Shown in pieces: positions 17,113 to 24,519 of a stretch of DNA of 64,000 bases. A program made the translations under genes and the position numbers. Below the pieces are notes generated by a model. It had not been told where the DNA came from, did no database searches, and worked only from the letters and a program-made list of their open reading frames with translations. The stretch's first letter is position 1. Every line of letters begins with the position of its first letter. Source of the DNA: an uncultured Opitutales bacterium (GTDB lineage: Bacteria; Verrucomicrobiota; Verrucomicrobiia; Opitutales; Intestinicryptomonadaceae); NCBI GenBank assembly GCA_934613645.1, contig CAKTTC010000004.1:124001-188000 (forward strand). The letters are read 5' to 3'.

Positions 17113-17754
17113 ATGAAAAAGACAATTATTGCATTGGCTTCCGTTTTGTTCGCTCTCTCGTTGAGCGCAAAAACGCTCAAATTGGCAGTTCCCTCGGCCC
17201 AGCTGTCGGGAACGCCCGTTCCGATTGTCATTGATAACCTCGACCCCTACAAGGGCCCGCAGAAGGAAATCCAAGTCCCCGACGACGTTCAGAACATCGC
17301 AAAGGGCAAGGAAGTTACTTCCTCCGACGACTTCCCGATGATTGGCGAACTCACGCTGATTACCGACGGCAACAAAGACGGCGCGGAAGGCTGCTATGTA
17401 GAGATTATGGACGGACTCCAGTGGGTTCAGATTGACCTCGGCAAAACAAGCGACATCTACGCAATCGCAATGTGGCACTTCCATTCTCAGGAAAGAGCCT
17501 ACAAGGACGTTATCGTTCAGGTTTCCGACGACAAGAACTTCAAAAACGGCGTGAAAACCGTTTTCAACAACGACCACGACAACTCGGCAAAACTCGGCAA
17601 GGGCGACCAAAAAGCGTATGTCGAAACAAACTACGGTAAGCTGGTTGATTTGTCGAAAGCTCCCGTCAAGGGCAGGTATGTCCGCCTGTATTCGAACGGT
17701 TCCACAACGAGCGGCTCGAACCACTACATCGAAGTGGAAGTTTTCGGCAAATAA
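17113..17754 (+). CDS. Secreted discoidin (F5/8 type C)-like protein
   Basis: 213-residue exported protein with signal peptide MKKTIIALASVLFALSLSA. The body reads as a carbohydrate-binding beta sandwich of the F5/8C type: ITDGNKDGAEG, QWVQIDLGKTSDIYAIAMWHFHSQERAYKDVIVQVSDD and a closing KGRYVRLYSNGSTTSGSNHYIEVEVFG. It probably binds sugars in the periplasm or on the surface. It follows the Gfo/Idh/MocA gene by 22 bases and ends at a terminator, so the isomerase-DoxX-oxidoreductase-discoidin set may be one operon. No catalytic domain is present. Confidence 0.8.
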   Translation: MKKTIIALASVLFALSLSAKTLKLAVPSAQLSGTPVPIVIDNLDPYKGPQKEIQVPDDVQNIAKGKEVTSSDDFPMIGELTLITDGNKDGAEGCYVEIMDGLQWVQIDLGKTSDIYAIAMWHFHSQERAYKDVIVQVSDDKNFKNGVKTVFNNDHDNSAKLGKGDQKAYVETNYGKLVDLSKAPVKGRYVRLYSNGSTTSGSNHYIEVEVFGK

Positions 17755-17799
17755 AGTGTTGCGCGCCTTCGGGGCGTGTTGAAAGCACTCTTTCAAACG

Positions 17800-17833
17800 G
17801 CGCGGGTCGGGTTTCCGATTCCGCGCTTTTTAT
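17800..17833 (+). terminator. Rho-independent terminator after the discoidin-like gene
   Basis: Hairpin GCGCGG-GTCGG with loop GTTT and CCGAT-TCCGCGC, followed by TTTTTATTT. Closes the sugar/redox gene run. Confidence 0.75.
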
Positions 17834-17851
17834 TTGCGCAAACAAATAGTT

Positions 17852-17881
17852 TTGACAGCCCCCGCGCAGACTGCAATACTT
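17852..17881 (+). promoter_or_regulatory. Probable promoter of the unknown secreted protein gene
   Basis: TTGACA followed by an AATACTT -10-like segment 17-19 bases on, ending about 13 bases before the ATG at 17894. It resembles the GH43 promoter and would give a very short leader. Confidence 0.4.
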
Positions 17882-17893
17882 GGGGCGTATATT

Positions 17894-18922
17894 ATGATGA
17901 AAAGATTTTTGATAGGTTCGGTTTTTGCATTGGGCGCGGTTGCCGCTTTTGCGGGCGCAAACGCATACAACGTGCTTGTGGAAACTTATGTGGGCGGAAA
18001 ATTGGAGGACAAGTTCGAGTTTGTCGTCCGCGAAGACGCGGAAACGCCTCAGGAAAAGGGCTACGACGGCAAGTATCTCGCCAAACGCTATCTCGCAAAG
18101 GGCTTCCTGCACGAGCACACCTCGCTTTCAAAAAAGCCGAAGAAAGACGAAGCCGCGCCCGAAAAAACCGTTTCCGAGCGTGTCGAGGTTCTCCTTTTCG
18201 AGCTGAGAAAAACGGAAATCGGCGACGAAAACGCCCTGCAGCGCGTCAACGCATCGGTTGCAACGACTGCCGAAAAGCGCGCACAGCTTGAGGCCATTGC
18301 CGCCTTGGGCAACAGCAAAAAAGCCGAAAAGATGCTCGCCGAGTATCTCGAAAAATACGCGCCCAGCAAGCAGGATTTGGAGGACGCCGCAAAAATTGCG
18401 CGCTTCAACAAAATAAAGTATCGCGACTACGAAGAATACAACGTCGGTTCTTACTGCAGAATGTATGTGAAAAAGGTTGTCGACGCGCGCACGGTGCAGT
18501 TCGTGATTTCCTACGCGTATTCGCGCCTGCTTACAACCGCCTACCACGACGGAATGAACACAGACAACGCCATAACGAAGTATCCCGTTTTCGAGATTTT
18601 CGAACGCCTGTCAACGCCCGCAAAAATTACGCTCGGCAAGCCCTACTGCATTCAGTTCGGACGCCCCGAATCGGCGGCGGAGGCAAAGACAATTCAGGAC
18701 GCAATCGCCAAAACCCGCCTGTTTTCGGGCGCGGACGTAGCGGGTTCGTCGGAAGTTTCGACCGAAGCTCCCTCCGACGAAGCCGACGGCGGCTACAAGT
18801 ATGAGCCGCGCACGCCGCTCGACAAAAAGGGTTCGTTCGAAAAACTTTCGCAAAAATACGCGCTCGAAACGCCGAAGACGGTTCGCGCTGTTTTCACGGT
18901 CACTCCCGTAAAGCAGCATTAA
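17894..18922 (+). CDS. Exported protein of unknown function
   Basis: 342 residues with a signal peptide ([24 protein letters not shown]). I do not recognise the family. The mature part is charged and mainly helical in the middle (residues about 85-170, rich in Lys/Glu/Ala, with [20 protein letters not shown]), then [31 protein letters not shown], which looks like beta strands. A low-complexity acidic linker ([16 protein letters not shown]) precedes the C-terminus. ATG at 17894 or 17897 fits the signal peptide; an upstream in-frame extension spoils it. It stands alone between a terminator and rubredoxin. Confidence 0.75.
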   Translation: MMKRFLIGSVFALGAVAAFAGANAYNVLVETYVGGKLEDKFEFVVREDAETPQEKGYDGKYLAKRYLAKGFLHEHTSLSKKPKKDEAAPEKTVSERVEVLLFELRKTEIGDENALQRVNASVATTAEKRAQLEAIAALGNSKKAEKMLAEYLEKYAPSKQDLEDAAKIARFNKIKYRDYEEYNVGSYCRMYVKKVVDARTVQFVISYAYSRLLTTAYHDGMNTDNAITKYPVFEIFERLSTPAKITLGKPYCIQFGRPESAAEAKTIQDAIAKTRLFSGADVAGSSEVSTEAPSDEADGGYKYEPRTPLDKKGSFEKLSQKYALETPKTVRAVFTVTPVKQH

Positions 18923-18975
18923 CGTTATGCGCGTTAATCCGATTTCATAAGGACAATTCAAAAGAAAGGTACACA

Positions 18976-19137
18976 ATGGAAAAATACAAATGCAAAGTAT
19001 GCGGCTACATCTACGACCCCGAAGTGGGAGACCCTGACAACAACATTCCCGCGGGAACGTCGTTTGAGGATTTGCCCGAAGATTGGGTTTGTCCGCTTTG
19101 CGCAGTCGGCAAAGACGAATTCGAGAAGGAAGAGTAA
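18976..19137 (+). CDS. Rubredoxin
   Basis: 53-residue rubredoxin. Two CxxC pairs bind one iron: [17 protein letters not shown] at the start and [15 protein letters not shown] at the end, with the aromatic residues typical of the fold. The ATG at 18976 follows AAAGAAAGG. Rubredoxins pass electrons to flavodiiron proteins; the gene 143 bases downstream encodes one, so the pair probably reduces oxygen or nitric oxide. The spacer between them contains a GC-rich hairpin. Confidence 0.95.
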   Translation: MEKYKCKVCGYIYDPEVGDPDNNIPAGTSFEDLPEDWVCPLCAVGKDEFEKEE

Positions 19138-19159
19138 TTCGTTTTGGCTCTCGCGCGGG

Positions 19160-19222
19160 TTGTGCGGCGGCGTCTCCACGCTTCAAGCGGAGTGTCTGCC
19201 GCCGTTCGCGCGGGCTTTTTAT
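19160..19222 (+). terminator. GC-rich hairpin with T run between rubredoxin and flavodiiron genes
   Basis: GCGGCGGC pairs with GCCGCC around an inner CTCC / GGAG stem, followed by CGCGCGGGCTTTTTAT. It may end the rubredoxin transcript or attenuate read-through. The exact fold is uncertain. Confidence 0.45.
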
Positions 19223-19280
19223 GCGCGGCGCGCTGGGCGTTCGCGCGTTTTGTATGGGGAAACATTTTTTTGATTTTTAT

Positions 19281-20444
19281 ATGAAGGAGATTACAAAGGG
19301 AATTTACTACTGCGGCTGTCTCGACAAAGACCGTCAGGTTTTCGACCAGCTCGTGCCGCTTACTCAGGGCACAAGCTACAATTCGTATTTGGTAAAGGGT
19401 TCGGAAAAGAACGCGCTTATCGACACGATGTATGCCAAGTTTTCGGCGCAGTATTTGGCGGGGCTTGACGCCGACGGTTCGCGCATAGACTACATTGTTG
19501 CAAATCACGCCGAGCCCGACCACAGCGGAACAATTCCCGCGCTGCTTGAAAAATTCCCGCAGGCAAAGGTATTTTGCACGGGCAAGTGTGCGGAAAATTT
19601 GGTCAACATGTTGCACGTTGACAGAAGCAGGATAACGGAGGTCAAAGACGGCGACACGCTCGAGCTTGGCGGCAAGACGCTCAAGTTCATTCACGCCCCG
19701 TGGGTTCACTGGCCCGACACCATGTTCACTTTCTGCCCCGAGGACAAGGCGTTATTCACCTGCGATTTCTTCGGCGCGCACTACACGAATTTCGACCTCT
19801 TCGCCGACTCTTCCGCCCAGCTGGAGGAATCGGCAAAACGCTACTACGCCGAAATTATGATGCCCTTCCGCAATTTCTGCGCGAAGTATTTGGCGAACGT
19901 AAAGGCGATGGATTTACGTTTCATACTGCCGTCGCACGGGCCAATCTACAACGCCGAAAGCATAAATTTCATAACCGATTTATACGCGAAATGGACTTCG
20001 CCCGACGTAGCGCGCAAGGTTTTAATTGCCTACGTTTCCATGTATGACAGCACGAAAATTATGGCGGAGTACCTCGCCGAAAAGCTCCGCGCCGACGGCG
20101 TTGATGCGGTTCTCGCCGACATAACCGAGGCCGACGAAGGCGAGATTGCCGAGCAGCTCATTGACGCCGCGGGTGTGGTTTTCGGCACGTCGATGGTTTT
20201 GGCGGGCCCCCACCCGAAGACTCCCTACGTTGCCATGCTCGCGAACATTTTACGCGCCAAGATGAAATTTTATGCGGTAATCGGTTCTTTCGGCTGGGGC
20301 GGAAATTTAACGGGCTCGATTGACTCGGCTTTCTCTTTCATAAAGCCCAAGAAGCTCGACGACGTAATAATCAAGGGCAAGCCGCTCTCCGCGGACTTCC
20401 AAAAGCTTGATGCGTTGGCGGCCTCCATCTCCTCCATGTGTTAA
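19281..20444 (+). CDS. Flavodiiron protein (FprA/NorV family)
   Basis: 387-residue A-type flavodiiron protein. The N-terminal metallo-beta-lactamase-like half has the diiron ligands HAEPDHSG (HxExDH), the central PWVHWPDTM, CDFFGAH and LPSHGPIYN. The C-terminal flavodoxin half begins KVLIAYVSMYDSTKIMAEYLAEKL and binds FMN, with VVFGTSMVLAGPHP and GSFGWGG. It reduces O2 to water or NO to N2O using electrons from rubredoxin, whose gene lies upstream, and fits an anaerobe needing O2 or NO defence. The ATG at 19281 fits family length; upstream in-frame sequence reads through the intergenic hairpin. Confidence 0.93.
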   Translation: MKEITKGIYYCGCLDKDRQVFDQLVPLTQGTSYNSYLVKGSEKNALIDTMYAKFSAQYLAGLDADGSRIDYIVANHAEPDHSGTIPALLEKFPQAKVFCTGKCAENLVNMLHVDRSRITEVKDGDTLELGGKTLKFIHAPWVHWPDTMFTFCPEDKALFTCDFFGAHYTNFDLFADSSAQLEESAKRYYAEIMMPFRNFCAKYLANVKAMDLRFILPSHGPIYNAESINFITDLYAKWTSPDVARKVLIAYVSMYDSTKIMAEYLAEKLRADGVDAVLADITEADEGEIAEQLIDAAGVVFGTSMVLAGPHPKTPYVAMLANILRAKMKFYAVIGSFGWGGNLTGSIDSAFSFIKPKKLDDVIIKGKPLSADFQKLDALAASISSMC

Positions 20445-20451
20445 AAAGCGC

Positions 20452-20520
20452 GTTTTTTATGTTTCCTAAAGTGGCGGCGATTGAACTTTGTTCAATCCGC
20501 CTTTGCTTGGGAATTAAAGT
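20452..20520 (-). repeat. Family A hairpin repeat, copy 2
   Basis: Minus-strand unit. Inner palindrome ATTGAAC-TTT-GTTCAAT between GGCGG and CCGCC-type flanks, with TTTCCTAAAGTGG at one end and AATTAAAGT at the other. It starts eight bases after the flavodiiron stop. Confidence 0.85.
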
Positions 20521-20533
20521 TTATTTTTTATAC

Positions 20534-20600
20534 TTAAAGCGGAACTTTTGTTCCGCTTTTTTTGATTAAAAAAATTCGTCGAAGCAAACGCTCTCGGGCA
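20534..20600 (+). repeat. Repeat module C, copy 1
   Basis: A hairpin AAAGCGGAAC-TTTT-GTTCCGCTTT, a T run, then AAATTCGTCGAAGCAAACGC and TCTCGGGCA. It matches 38692-38756 in inverted orientation, with a different loop. The hairpin plus T run resembles a terminator. Confidence 0.8.
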
Positions 20601-20666
20601 TTTTTTACGTTTCCGAAAGTGGCGGCAATCGGCGCAGCCGATGTGCCTTTGTTCTTCAATTAAAGT
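20601..20666 (-). repeat. Family A hairpin repeat, copy 3
   Basis: Minus-strand unit with inner palindrome ATCGGC-GCA-GCCGAT and the usual TTTCCGAAAGTGGCGGC edge. Compared with copy 2 both sides of the stem have changed together. Confidence 0.85.
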
Positions 20667-20678
20667 GCCAAAATACGA

Positions 20679-20857
20679 AATTGACTCGCGTTTGCATTCG
20701 CAAACCGTTTGACACGCCGCTGCGTGCCCTTCGGGTGCGTTTTTCAAACGCATCTATACGCGCCTTCGGCTTGTATTCGCCCCTTCGGGGTCTTTTGCCT
20801 GCGGCAAAATCTCAAACGCGCTTCGCTTGTTTTCTGCCTCGAGTCTCGCGCTTTTTA
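20679..20857 (+). repeat. Repeat module E, copy 1 (chain of small hairpins)
   Basis: Starts ATTGACTCGCGTTTGCATTC, shared with 43912 onward. It then carries a series of short palindromes (CCCCTTCGGGG, TTTTGCCTGCGGCAAAA) and CAAACGCGCTTCGCTTGTTT, ending with CTCGAGTCTCGCGCTTTTTA, whose inverted relative is at 38565-38587. Confidence 0.7.
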
Positions 20858-20859
20858 AC

Positions 20860-20925
20860 TTTTTTATAATTCCGAAAGTGGCGGCAATCGGCGTAGCCGA
20901 TTTGCCTTTGTTGATTGCTTAAAGT
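20860..20925 (-). repeat. Family A hairpin repeat, copy 4
   Basis: Minus-strand unit, inner palindrome ATCGGC-GTA-GCCGAT, one loop base different from copy 3. Its edge TTTTTATAATTCCGAAAGTG is a variant of the usual tail. Confidence 0.85.
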
Positions 20926-20931
20926 AGTGCA

Positions 20932-21000
20932 ACTTTAATTTGTGTGCAAAGCGGTATTGAATGAAATTCAATTCGCGCCACTTCCCAACATACAAAAAAC
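20932..21000 (+). repeat. Family A hairpin repeat, copy 5
   Basis: Plus-strand unit, ACTTTAATTTGTGTGCAAAG start, inner palindrome ATTGAAT-GAA-ATTCAAT and tail ending ACAAAAAAC. A further isolated tail (GCCACTTC...TATAAAAAAG) follows at 21001-21024. Confidence 0.85.
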
Positions 21001-21030
21001 GCCACTTCAAAAATTATAAAAAAGCTAATG

Positions 21031-21120
21031 TGTATACAAACAGAAAAGGCGCGGTGTTCAACCACGCCGTATTACACAGGCCGCCGCAAAGCGGCGGAGG
21101 TCAAGGCTACGCCCCTTGTG
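21031..21120 (+). repeat. Repeat module B, copy 1 (three hairpins)
   Basis: After TATACAAACAGAAAAGGCG come three palindromes: GGCG-...-CGCC around 21048-21069, CCGCCGCAAAGCGGCGG near 21081-21097, and AGGCTACGCCCCTT near 21104. It ends exactly at the stop codon of the STAS gene. A diverged inverted copy is at 38316-38404. Confidence 0.8.
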
Positions 21121-21459
21121 TTAGTTTTCGAGGGCTTTTATGCCTGTGTCGCGCGCGTCGAAAATGTCGAAAATCGAGGTGAAGCCCGATATTTCGAAAA
21201 TCTGTTTGACGTTTTTGTTCAGGCACGACAGCGCGATTTTCCCGTTGATTTTCTTCGCCGATTTCGCCGCCGTAAGAAGTGCGCGCAAGCCCGCGCTGCT
21301 GATGTAGTCAAGCCAAGTGCAGTCAACCAAAATTTTCTCCCTGTTTTGTTCGAACAACTGGGCGAATGCCTTTTCGATTTCGGGGGTCGTCGTTACGTCG
21401 AGTCTGCCTTTGGGGACTATTATTGCAACGGAGTTTACCGTTTCCTGTAAAATTTCCAT
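21121..21459 (-). CDS. STAS-domain protein (anti-sigma factor antagonist-like)
   Basis: 112-residue single STAS domain of the SpoIIAA/RsbV type. The core ILVDCTWLDYISSAGLRALLTAAKSAKK contains the conserved DxxxISSAGLR region with the phosphorylatable Ser, and the start EILQETVNSVAIIVPKGRLDVTTTPEIEKAF matches the first strands. Such proteins bind anti-sigma factor kinases and control a partner-switching cascade. No kinase or sigma gene is adjacent, so the partner is unknown. The ATG at 21459 follows AAAGGAAAGG; longer in-frame extensions are rejected. Repeat module B abuts its stop. Confidence 0.9.
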   Translation of the reverse strand: MEILQETVNSVAIIVPKGRLDVTTTPEIEKAFAQLFEQNREKILVDCTWLDYISSAGLRALLTAAKSAKKINGKIALSCLNKNVKQIFEISGFTSIFDIFDARDTGIKALEN

Positions 21460-21590
21460 TAAGTCTGCCTTTCCTTTGTATTCGTAGATTATGTTGGCTT
21501 TCGGGGGAGGGTGTGTCAACAATTTTCGCCCCCGTTTGTCGGGACGTGAAACAAAATGGCGGCGATTTTTCAAATTTAGTAAGTTTTTTG

Positions 21591-21618
21591 TTGATTTTGC
21601 GCGAACGGGCAATAGAGT
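21591..21618 (+). promoter_or_regulatory. Probable promoter of the rplY operon
   Basis: TTGATT, a 16-base gap and TAGAGT, about 85 bases before rplY, in the gap divergent from the STAS gene. Confidence 0.5.
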
Positions 21619-21702
21619 ATAACCCTTTAATTATATAAGGTTTATTGTCGGAATAGTTTTTTTCGGCGGTGAATCGGACTCTTTATATATACAGATACTA
21701 CA

Positions 21703-22362
21703 ATGAAACAAATAAAGCTAAACACAACGAATAGAACTCAACTCGGTGGCAACAACGCCAAACGCTACCGCAAGAACGGTCAAATACCCGCCGTAATCTA
21801 CGGCGAAAGCGGAGAAAAGAATCTGTTGGTTAACGAAAAGGATCTGACTGTGGCTCTCAAGGCCATCGTCGGCAAGGCGGTTCTTATCGAAATGGAATTT
21901 TCCGACGGCACGGAATCGCGCTATGCAATGCTTAAAGACGTGGAACGCCACCCGCTTACGGGCAACCCCCTGCACGTCGATTTCATTGAAGTCGTCCGCG
22001 GCAAGCCCATGCAGGCGACAGTTCCGTATCACTTCGAAGGCGAATCCTACGGCGTCAAGAACGAAAACGGCGTTATCGAAATACACGAACACGAAGTCCG
22101 CGTAAAGTGCCGCCCGCGCGACCTGCCCGAAATGATTCTCGTCGATTTGACCGACTTGAAAGTAGGCGATGCAATCCACTTGAAGGACATCAAAGCCCCC
22201 GAAGGCGTCGAATTTGAAAACGACCTCGAGGACGTTATCGTTACCTGCAACCGCGTCGAAGAAGAGCCCGAACCCGTGGCGGCCGACGCAGCAGCACCCG
22301 CAGACGGCGCGGCCGCAGCGGCTCCCGCAGCAGACGCAGCGGCAGCTCCCGCAGCCAAGTAG
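21703..22362 (+). CDS. rplY: Large ribosomal subunit protein bL25 (CTC form)
   Basis: 219-residue long (Ctc-type) form that binds 5S rRNA. The N-terminal L25 domain contains NAKRYRKNGQIPAVIYGE and YAMLKDVERHPLTGNPLHVDFIEV; the C-terminal TL5-like domain follows (GVKNENGVIEIHEHEVRVKC, LPEMILVDLTDLKVGDAIHLKDI). It ends in an acidic then Ala/Pro-rich low-complexity tail from about residue 185. It heads the rplY-pth-rpsF-ssb-rplI-dnaB cluster, an arrangement seen in many bacteria for rplY-pth. Confidence 0.95.
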   Translation: MKQIKLNTTNRTQLGGNNAKRYRKNGQIPAVIYGESGEKNLLVNEKDLTVALKAIVGKAVLIEMEFSDGTESRYAMLKDVERHPLTGNPLHVDFIEVVRGKPMQATVPYHFEGESYGVKNENGVIEIHEHEVRVKCRPRDLPEMILVDLTDLKVGDAIHLKDIKAPEGVEFENDLEDVIVTCNRVEEEPEPVAADAAAPADGAAAAAPAADAAAAPAAK

Positions 22363-22449
22363 CAGTGGGTTTTATTCGCGCGAATGCCGTGAGGTCGGCT
22401 GAGTCCCGATTGTTCGGCGTTCGGCGCGGTTTGTTCTTTCATAGATACT

Positions 22450-23157
22450 ATGTCGATAAAAGTTATTTTTGGTCTGGGCAATACGGGAGCGGAATATGCC
22501 TGCACGCGCCACAACGCGGGGCAGATTGCGCTCGGCGTTTTGGCGGATTCGTTCGGCGCGACGTTTTCGGAAAACAAATTCTGCAACGCGCGTGTCGCCA
22601 AGATAAATTTGGGCGGCGGTGCGGTGTGGCTTGTTTTCTGCAACGGCTACATGAACAATAGCGGCGAGGGCGCGAAAAAGGCTGCGGCGTTTTTCGGTGT
22701 CGGCGGCGGCGAGGTTGCCGTTATTTATGACGACATCACCCTTCCCGTGGGCAGAATGAAGCTTACCAAAGGCGGTTCAAGCGGCGGGCACAACGGTGTT
22801 GCCGACATAATGGACAGGCTCGGCAACGATTTCGTCAGAATAAGAATGGGCATAGGCGCAAAGCCGTTTAAGCAGATGGATTTGGCGGATTTCGTGTTGG
22901 GAAAACTTCCCGAGGCGGATTTGGCGGCAATCAAGGCGGCGGACATAAGAAAATGCGTCGAAACGCTCGTGCTTAGAGGGCTTGAAAGAGCCCAGAACGA
23001 ATTCAACAGAATCGAGCACCCGAAACCCGCAAGGCCGAAGCCACAAGCGGGCGCGGCGGAGGCGTCTGCACATGTGTCGGCGGCTGAAAGCCCCGCTGCC
23101 TGCGAAAACGCGGACGGGAATCGAAAAGGCTTGCAATCGGCGCAGTCTGTGGAATAA
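22450..23157 (+). CDS. pth: Peptidyl-tRNA hydrolase
   Basis: Releases tRNA from stalled peptidyl-tRNA. The 235-residue protein has FGLGNTGAEYACTRHNAG with the catalytic His, NGYMNNSGEGAKKAAAFF with conserved Asn, VIYDDITLPVGRMKLTKGGSSGGHNGV, and RIRMGIGAKP...DFVLGKL. The catalytic domain ends near residue 190; a Pro/Ala-rich tail of about 45 residues is extra. It lies 87 bases after rplY and 46 bases before rpsF. Confidence 0.95.
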   Translation: MSIKVIFGLGNTGAEYACTRHNAGQIALGVLADSFGATFSENKFCNARVAKINLGGGAVWLVFCNGYMNNSGEGAKKAAAFFGVGGGEVAVIYDDITLPVGRMKLTKGGSSGGHNGVADIMDRLGNDFVRIRMGIGAKPFKQMDLADFVLGKLPEADLAAIKAADIRKCVETLVLRGLERAQNEFNRIEHPKPARPKPQAGAAEASAHVSAAESPAACENADGNRKGLQSAQSVE

Positions 23158-23203
23158 CGGAGATCGCAATTTTATACACTTCGAATTTAGAAAACGCATA
23201 AAT

Positions 23204-23491
23204 ATGAACAAGAAATATCAAATAACATTCATCCTCGATACAAGAGGCTACAACGAACCCGTAGAGACTTTGATTGAAAAGCTCAAGGGCGTGATTGAGT
23301 CGGTCGGTTGCAAGGTGGAATCTTCCGAAAACCTCGGTCAGAAGACTTTTGCGCGCACTACAGACCGCAACTTCCCCGCGGGCATATACGTCAGATTCGA
23401 CTACGAAGGTCCGACAAACTCCATCGGCGTAATCAGAGAAAAGTTGCGTCTGGACAGAACGGTAGACCGTTTCATCGCAATAGCGAAGTAG
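23204..23491 (+). CDS. rpsF: Small ribosomal subunit protein bS6
   Basis: 95-residue S6. Start MNKKYQITFILDTRG, the hydrophobic first strand typical of the ferredoxin-like fold, and C-terminal YEGPTNSIGVIREKLRLDRTVDRFIAIAK correspond to the family. It is normally followed by ssb, rpsR and rplI; here ssb and rplI follow but rpsR is absent. The ATG at 23204 is chosen because upstream in-frame sequence overlaps pth. Confidence 0.93.
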   Translation: MNKKYQITFILDTRGYNEPVETLIEKLKGVIESVGCKVESSENLGQKTFARTTDRNFPAGIYVRFDYEGPTNSIGVIREKLRLDRTVDRFIAIAK

Positions 23492-23510
23492 TATCGGGGA
23501 GGGACAGGAC

Positions 23511-23960
23511 ATGGCTTCGTTCAATAGAGTCATTTTGATGGGCAACCTCACCAGAGACCCTGAAATGCGTCAGACTCAAAACGGCACAAGCATTTGTCGC
23601 TTCTCCATAGCGGTTAATCGTTCGTTCAGCTCTCAGGACGGCTCGCAGCGCGACGAAACCTGTTTTGTGGACGTCGATTCCTTCGGCAGAACCGCCGAAA
23701 ACATCTCCAAATATTTCTCCAAAGGCAAGCCCATCTTGGTTGAGGGGCGTTTGCGTCAGGACTCGTGGGAGGACAAACAGGGGCAGAAACGCACGAAGTT
23801 GGTTGTGGTGTTGGAACGCTTCGAGTTCATCGGCAGCGCGCGCGACCAGCAGTCGGGCGGCTACGACGACGGCGGCTACGCACCCTCGCCGGCGCGTTCG
23901 CGCCAGCAGCACCCAGCTCCCGCCCCGCAGGACGACTTGGAGGACGATGTCCCGTTTTGA
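23511..23960 (+). CDS. ssb: Single-stranded DNA-binding protein
   Basis: 149-residue OB-fold SSB. MASFNRVILMGNLTRDPEMRQTQNGTSICRFSIAVNRSF and QDSWEDKQGQKRTKLVVVLERFEFIG are classic. A Gly/Pro/Gln-rich linker precedes the acidic tip DDLEDDVPF, which recruits replication partners. It lies between rpsF (19 bases) and rplI (57 bases); GGGGAGGGACAGG precedes the ATG. Confidence 0.96.
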   Translation: MASFNRVILMGNLTRDPEMRQTQNGTSICRFSIAVNRSFSSQDGSQRDETCFVDVDSFGRTAENISKYFSKGKPILVEGRLRQDSWEDKQGQKRTKLVVVLERFEFIGSARDQQSGGYDDGGYAPSPARSRQQHPAPAPQDDLEDDVPF

Positions 23961-24017
23961 TTGAACAAACAAACCCGAATGGAAATATTCGAACACATTT
24001 TAATATAGGTAAATATT

Positions 24018-24497
24018 ATGGCAACAAGCAAAGTATTATTGGTAAAGCCCGTTGAAAAGCTCGGCGGCGAAGGCGAACAGGTTACGGTAAAGGCCGGATA
24101 CGCCCGCAATTTCCTGTTCCCCCAGAAAATAGCAATCCCCGTTACAAAGGCAAACAAGAAGCAGATTGAAGCCCTCCAGAAGGCGCGCGCAATCCGCGAA
24201 GCCAAGGAACTTGAAAACGCACAGGCAGTGGCAAAGGCTCTCGAGGCAATGACCATTGCGTTCGCGGTCAAAACGGGCGAAGGCGGCAAAATGTTCGGTT
24301 CGGTTACGGCCGCCGACTTGCTCGCAAAGCTTGCGGAAAACGGCATTGAATTGCCCAAGAAGGCAATCCACCTCGAACACCCCGTCAAGGACTTGGGCAA
24401 GCACACAGCCCAGATTAAGCTCCACAACGACGTTAGGGTCGATTTCAAATTCGAAGTCGTTTCGGAAAATCCCATCGAGGAGTCCAAGGAGGCTTAA
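24018..24497 (+). CDS. rplI: Large ribosomal subunit protein bL9
   Basis: 159-residue L9. The N-terminal rRNA-binding domain has KVLLVKPVEKLGGEGEQVTVKAGYARNFLFP with the conserved GYARNFL-P motif, joined by a long helix (NKKQIEALQKARAIREAKELENAQA) to the C-terminal domain with GKMFGSVTAADL and HTAQIKLHNDVRVDFKFEVV. It belongs to the rpsF-ssb-rplI-dnaB run. Confidence 0.96.
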   Translation: MATSKVLLVKPVEKLGGEGEQVTVKAGYARNFLFPQKIAIPVTKANKKQIEALQKARAIREAKELENAQAVAKALEAMTIAFAVKTGEGGKMFGSVTAADLLAKLAENGIELPKKAIHLEHPVKDLGKHTAQIKLHNDVRVDFKFEVVSENPIEESKEA

Positions 24498-24519
24498 TTA
24501 GCTTCCGCGGAGCTTTCCC

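Larger units (their letters stand above)
20445..21120. other. Repeat-filled convergent intergenic region
   Basis: 676 bases between the flavodiiron gene and the STAS gene, made almost entirely of repeat modules: A (minus), C, A (minus), E, A (minus), A (plus), an A tail and B. No protein-coding gene is supported; short open frames here follow repeat sequence. Confidence 0.8.
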
